The position numbers were made by a program, and so were the translations under genes. Of a DNA stretch of 64,000 nucleotides, positions 59,936 through 64,000 are shown one piece after another. Each line of letters begins with the position of its first letter. The first letter of the stretch is position 1. Source of the stretch: Cryptomeria japonica (lineage: Eukaryota > Streptophyta > Pinopsida > Cupressales > Cupressaceae); NCBI RefSeq assembly GCF_030272615.1, contig NC_081413.1, positions 162,440,849 to 162,504,848 of the forward strand, given 5' to 3'. The notes beneath the pieces are model-generated. The model was given only the letters and a program-made list of their open reading frames with translations. It was not told where the DNA came from and did no database searches.

Positions 59936-61807
59936 AGGCAGTTGCCTCTTGATACCAAATTCTTCACAATACTTGTTGAATTCACCGGAAGTGAATTCCC
60001 CTCCTTGATCAGTTCTGAGACATTTGATCCTTTTACCGGTTTCCTTCTCCAATAATGCTCTAAAAGCTTTGAACTTCACAAAGGCTTCAGACTTGTCTTT
60101 CAAGAATGTGACCCACATCATTCTTGAGCAATCATCAGTGAGAATCATGAAGTACCTATCACCCTGCACACTTCTAGTTTTCATAGGACCACACAAATCA
60201 GTATGCACAAGATCAAGCAAGTTGTCAGCAGTGAAAGACTTACCTTTAAAGGTTGAGGAAGACATTTTCCCCAATTGACACTCTCTGCACAAGTTATTAT
60301 CAGGTTTGCTTAGCACCGACAACCCTCTAACTGCCTTGATCTTACTAGCCTTCACAATGTTATCAAAGTTTACATGGCAGAGTCTCCTATGCCATGTCCA
60401 GCTATCATCAAATTTAGCCATAAGACATGTACTTATATTTGCATTCAGTTGAAATAGGTTACCTTTGGTCTGCATACCGGTAGCCACAATTTCGCCATTC
60501 TTTCCTTTGATTCTACACACTCCAATCTTGAATTCTAGAGTGAGAGAACTGTCATTCAGCTGGGCAACACTCAGAAGGTTGTGTCTGAGACCATCAACCC
60601 AATACACATTGTCAGCACTACTCTTTCCATTCAGAGAGATGGACCCTTTTCCTTTAATCATACATGGTGCATCATTGCCAAAATGAACCACACCACCATC
60701 ATACTCTTCCAAGGATAGAAACTTGCTCCAATCACCAGTCATATGGTGAGAGCAACCACTGTCAATAATCCACTCATTGGAATTATCAAAGCAGGAGACA
60801 AGAGCCTTCTTGTTTGACACATCTTCCTTTACAGCAACAAACACAATGTCTTCATTCTCTTCATCTTCTAATTCCTCATCTGTGACACCTTCATCAACTG
60901 CAACAAAACAGCTTCTTCGGTTTCCTCCTTTGAATTTCCTAAATCTTTCCGGTTTATCCTTTTTGTCACTATTAGGATAGTTCATAGCAATATGTCCTAT
61001 CCGGTTACATGAAAAACATTTCAAAGGGAGATTACCTCTGTATTTACCGGTTCCTTTTGGAAATTTCCTGGCAAGAAGAGCTTCAAATTCCATCTGAAAC
61101 TCCTCATCGTCCATTACTCTGCTCTGTCTTGGTTCACCACTAGTGCTTGCTTCTTTTCCTTTCCTGGATGGTATAGAAGAAGCTCTAAAAGTTGATTCAG
61201 TCTTTTGAAAACTGCCATCAAAACTATTTAGCTCATAGGCTGTCAACTTTTCTATGATGGAGTCCAAGGATACCTTAGTCTTGTCTATTGATCTCATCTC
61301 CTGAATAGCAACAACCCTTATTGCATAGACCGGCAATAGGGATCTCAGGACTTTGCTTACCATAGCAGAATCTTCCATTTTACCACCTGCACTCTTGATA
61401 TCTCCAACAACAGTTTTGATTCTAATACCATAATGTTGAATGGTTTCACCTTCAACCATCTGCATGTCTTCAAACTTTCCTCTAAGGCTTTCTTCCTTAG
61501 CTTGTTTTACATGCTCATCACCTCCATAGATATTTTCAAGAGCATCCCATACCTCTTTGGGATTTACCTTATCTTGGACATAAATGAACTCAATATCAGA
61601 TAAACTACTAATTAAGGCTTCCATGACTTGCCCATTCTCCTGTATCTCTCTCTTTTGATCATCAATGAGAGTACCGGTAGGGGCAACATAGGGATTCTCA
61701 ACATAGCTCCAATGTTGAGCACCCATGCTTCTAATGTATATCTTCATTCTGTCTTTCCATATACTAAAATTTTCTTTGTTAAACTTTGGACCTTCCCTCT
61801 TCATCAT
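59891..61807 (-). CDS. gag: C4 gag-protease-integrase open frame (638 codons)
   Basis: Longest intact frame in the window. Gag starts MMKREGPKFNKENFSIWKD and runs through VKQAKEESLRGKFEDMQM and VSKVLRSLLPVYAIRVVAI. The knuckle CFSCNRIGHIAMNY has lost its last Cys (now Tyr). The protease has WIIDSGCSHHMTGD. The integrase has WHRRLCHVNF...CRECQLGK, LVHTDLCGPM and CLRTDQGGEFTS. The frame leaves the integrase just before the N-G-V-V-E glutamate, after a one-base change in a run of C near 59930, so Pol is lost. As a copia polyprotein it is truncated; expression is unknown. Confidence 0.9.
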   Translation of the reverse strand: MMKREGPKFNKENFSIWKDRMKIYIRSMGAQHWSYVENPYVAPTGTLIDDQKREIQENGQVMEALISSLSDIEFIYVQDKVNPKEVWDALENIYGGDEHVKQAKEESLRGKFEDMQMVEGETIQHYGIRIKTVVGDIKSAGGKMEDSAMVSKVLRSLLPVYAIRVVAIQEMRSIDKTKVSLDSIIEKLTAYELNSFDGSFQKTESTFRASSIPSRKGKEASTSGEPRQSRVMDDEEFQMEFEALLARKFPKGTGKYRGNLPLKCFSCNRIGHIAMNYPNSDKKDKPERFRKFKGGNRRSCFVAVDEGVTDEELEDEENEDIVFVAVKEDVSNKKALVSCFDNSNEWIIDSGCSHHMTGDWSKFLSLEEYDGGVVHFGNDAPCMIKGKGSISLNGKSSADNVYWVDGLRHNLLSVAQLNDSSLTLEFKIGVCRIKGKNGEIVATGMQTKGNLFQLNANISTCLMAKFDDSWTWHRRLCHVNFDNIVKASKIKAVRGLSVLSKPDNNLCRECQLGKMSSSTFKGKSFTADNLLDLVHTDLCGPMKTRSVQGDRYFMILTDDCSRMMWVTFLKDKSEAFVKFKAFRALLEKETGKRIKCLRTDQGGEFTSGEFNKYCEEFGIKRQLPAPLDSTVEWPSREE

Positions 61808-61855
61808 TACAACAAGATCTTTCCCTCAAGTGGTTAAGCTTACAACACAGAGGAT

Positions 61856-61867
61856 GCTCTGATACCA
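61856..61867 (-). promoter_or_regulatory. Primer-binding site of C4
   Basis: Minus strand TGGTATCAGAGC, exact complement of the initiator tRNA-Met end, two bases from the LTR. Confidence 0.95.
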
Positions 61868-61869
61868 AT

Positions 61870-62799
61870 TGATAACTTAATGATGAATGAATAGCACCAA
61901 ACCGGTACTGAGAGGGGGGGATGAATCAATACAGGCAAAAACACAACCTTAAACTGGTTTGTCAACTAACACTTATGCACTGATAGACAAATAGCAGCAC
62001 TGGTCCTTCAACAGAGTTCAACCGGCAAAACCCAGTGTAACTGAGACAAGCAAAGACCGGTTGACACTTATCTTCTCATATAATCTAACTCTTCATTTCC
62101 ATTTCACCCTAATGCATGAACATGCAATCTACCATCAAAGATGTACATATTACAACAACATCAACATGCATCACCACTTAATCAAAAAACAATCATAACA
62201 TCACATGAAGAAAGCATCACACATGACACACATATTTTTCACATGGAAACCCAACTGGGAAAAACCACGGTGGGGATGAATACCCACAAGCTTGTTTTTG
62301 AACTCTTTGGAAGTCCTCTCTGTTAGGAGCCTTGTTCAGTTAAATATAGATGCAATATGTTCTGTTAGGAACCGATCCTATTAGGGATCACCCGGTTAAG
62401 GGATGGCTACAATACTCGGTTAAGGGTTAAACCCTATTAAGGGTACCTTGTTCGAGGATTTCAAGAACTCAATAGCTAAAGGATATCAATGACTCAGTAG
62501 CTTCGAGTTACCCTATTAGAGGATTTTCAACAAGCCAGTTAAGGCTACCCTATTAGGGGATTTCACAGCTGTTGAAGTGGTTAAAGATCAACAGGTATAT
62601 AAATGACCTGATAATAGCACTCAATGCCAATGCAAATCCACTTAAGCTCCTCTTCACCTTCTGCACTTACACTCTGCTAATATAACTTCTCTCCTCTGGT
62701 CTGGCAAGAATCACGTATCTCTTCTCTTAGATACACACACACAACTGTTGCCAACAACCTCTGAAAGAATCACAACATCGACCTTAGAGGACAACAAAC
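61870..62799 (-). repeat. 5' LTR of C4, truncated
   Basis: Closely similar to 55987-56890, with an additional ~24 bp near 62401-62424 (between two GGTTAAGGG phrases) that the other LTR lacks. It ends at 62799, where the sequence changes abruptly. Confidence 0.9.
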
Positions 62800-64000
62800 T
62801 GATGCAGAGCCCTTGTGACCACTGAGATAATCCCTTCCACTTGGGATACAAAAAAGGACTCCAGCAATCATACCAAGACTATAAGGGGTGGTTTAGACTA
62901 GGTTTCTTTGGTTACATACCATTTCTTCTCTTAATCATCTTTGACAATGCTCAAACCCCACACCCTTCTCCAATGATCATCCAAGACTCTTTAGGGCCAC
63001 ACCACCCAACAAGGGTTGAGACTCTTCCAAAGGTAAATATGACTTCTAGGGATTTTTTCTACCATCCCCTAATCCAACAAACCACTATCCAATCATTGGA
63101 ATTGAGTCACTAACAAAGTTTAGTGTTGCTGCTATAAATGGGACTGTCATGCCTAGTAGCCCAGCCAGACTGAAAAATTAAGATTTCTTCCTAATTTCCC
63201 AAATGACCTCTACAAATAAGAGTTGATTTTTTTTAATTTAAGTGAGTTCCAAAGGATTCCAAAAGGGTTTGGGTAGATCCAATGTCTAAGGGTTATAAAC
63301 CCAATTTCACTCCTAGGCCAAATAGCCCTAATTAGGCCACCCTAACAAAGGAAGTGTGCTATAAAAGTGCTGCCCCAACAAATTAATACTTGGAAAATGT
63401 AGAGGGAATGTAAATAACATAAATCACCAAGTTTCAGACCCTGGTTACACTTCTAACTTCATTCATGGAACCGGTTGCACAATGAGACTAGGTGGCCACA
63501 TAGAGATGTCCACCCTAACACAGAAAACCCTCACCTTTACCTAATTCTTTCCTGAAAAAGGCCATGAAAATATTAATTTACATGGTCTTACCTTGCTTCA
63601 CCCCAAAGGCCATTCAAAACCAATGAGGTATCAGCAAGAAAACTTCATTTTTCCTTCAAAACCTAGGCAAAACTGTCAAATCCGGGTTACTTCCAGTAAA
63701 ATGCAGATATCTCCACCTCCAGAATGAATCAAGACCTCAGATTAGACTCATTTGAAAGGTAATTCAATTTTCTAAAACATCGCACTATTTTAATGCTTCC
63801 AATAAATCCGTACTATACGTAAAATGGAAAATAGCAGCAAATTGCAGGAAAAATCACAGTTTTATTGAGTTTTTGAATACCAACTTTTACCTTCCACATT
63901 CAACAACCCTGCCAAAGGTTGTATTTAGACCTTTTATGACTCTTACAACAGTTACCAACTGATTTTTGAAACCAATATGGTGGTTTGGAGGAAGTTACAA
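62800..64000. mobile_element. LTR-like insertion running off the window
   Basis: Starts TGATGCAGAGCC immediately after the break in the C4 LTR. The TG start and TGATGCAG ends suggest an LTR of the same style as the solo LTR at 42843. The predicted target duplication is CAAAC (62795-62799); the other end is outside the window. No coding content in these 1.2 kb. Confidence 0.5.

Larger units (their letters stand above)
55987..62799 (-). mobile_element. Copia element C4
   Basis: LTRs starting TGATAACTTAATGATGAA at 55987 and 61870 flank gag-protease-integrase-RT-RNase H in copia order, with PBS and polypurine tract. The 5' LTR is cut at 62799 by another LTR-like sequence. Left flank AAATT (55982-55986) is the predicted target duplication; its partner is not in the window. 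Confidence 0.92.

Overview
The window reads as a repeat-rich plant nuclear genome, probably a gymnosperm or another plant with a very large genome (inference). It is built almost entirely of old, nested LTR retrotransposons, solo LTRs, satellite-like arrays and one broken DNA-transposon-like locus. Primer-binding sites match plant initiator tRNA-Met, the LTRs are long, and reading frames decay mainly by TAG codons. I found no intact host gene, rRNA, tRNA or CRISPR array.

Region by region. 1-4495 (minus) is the 5' part of a pol-less LTR element (element A). About 4720-14600 (minus) is a degenerate Ty3/gypsy element of Tat/Ogre type. Its order is gag, protease, an extra RNase H, RT, degenerate RNase H and integrase, followed by an antisense ORF and a further sense ORF. 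15600-33600 looks like a decayed DNA-transposon-like locus, with exon-like pieces on the plus strand (16.0-20.3 kb) and a transposase-like pseudogene on the minus strand (33.2 to 22.7 kb). It is hit three times by one retroelement family: a solo LTR at 19328-20133, a complete element (element B) at 24470-31093 and a solo LTR at 31876-32675. All three have perfect 5-bp target duplications. 33598-35160 and 44877-49050 form one satellite-like domain of GA-rich tracts, 20-bp CACCATATGACC-type repeats, and a large foldback structure enclosing a palindromic 495-bp higher-order array. The domain is split by a copia element (35161-44876, minus), which itself carries a deleted copia element (36889-39448) and a solo LTR (42843-44462). 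49457-55084 is a plus-strand copia element with a truncated 5' LTR. 55987-62799 is a minus-strand copia element whose 5' LTR is cut by another LTR-like insertion running to the window end.

The most interesting system is the pair of pol-less LTR elements (A and B). Each has a tRNA-Met primer site and encodes an ORF1 (coiled coil plus four CCHC knuckles or their remnants) and a long conserved ORF2 that I do not recognise. Neither shows protease, integrase or RT in the sequence present, so they look non-autonomous. The B LTR shares a transcribed-end segment with the autonomous copia element at 49.4-55.1 kb, which suggests a helper. The A LTR instead resembles the copia elements at 36.9-39.4 and 56.0-62.8 kb. 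This suggests that the same ORF1/ORF2 cargo pairs with LTRs of two copia families.
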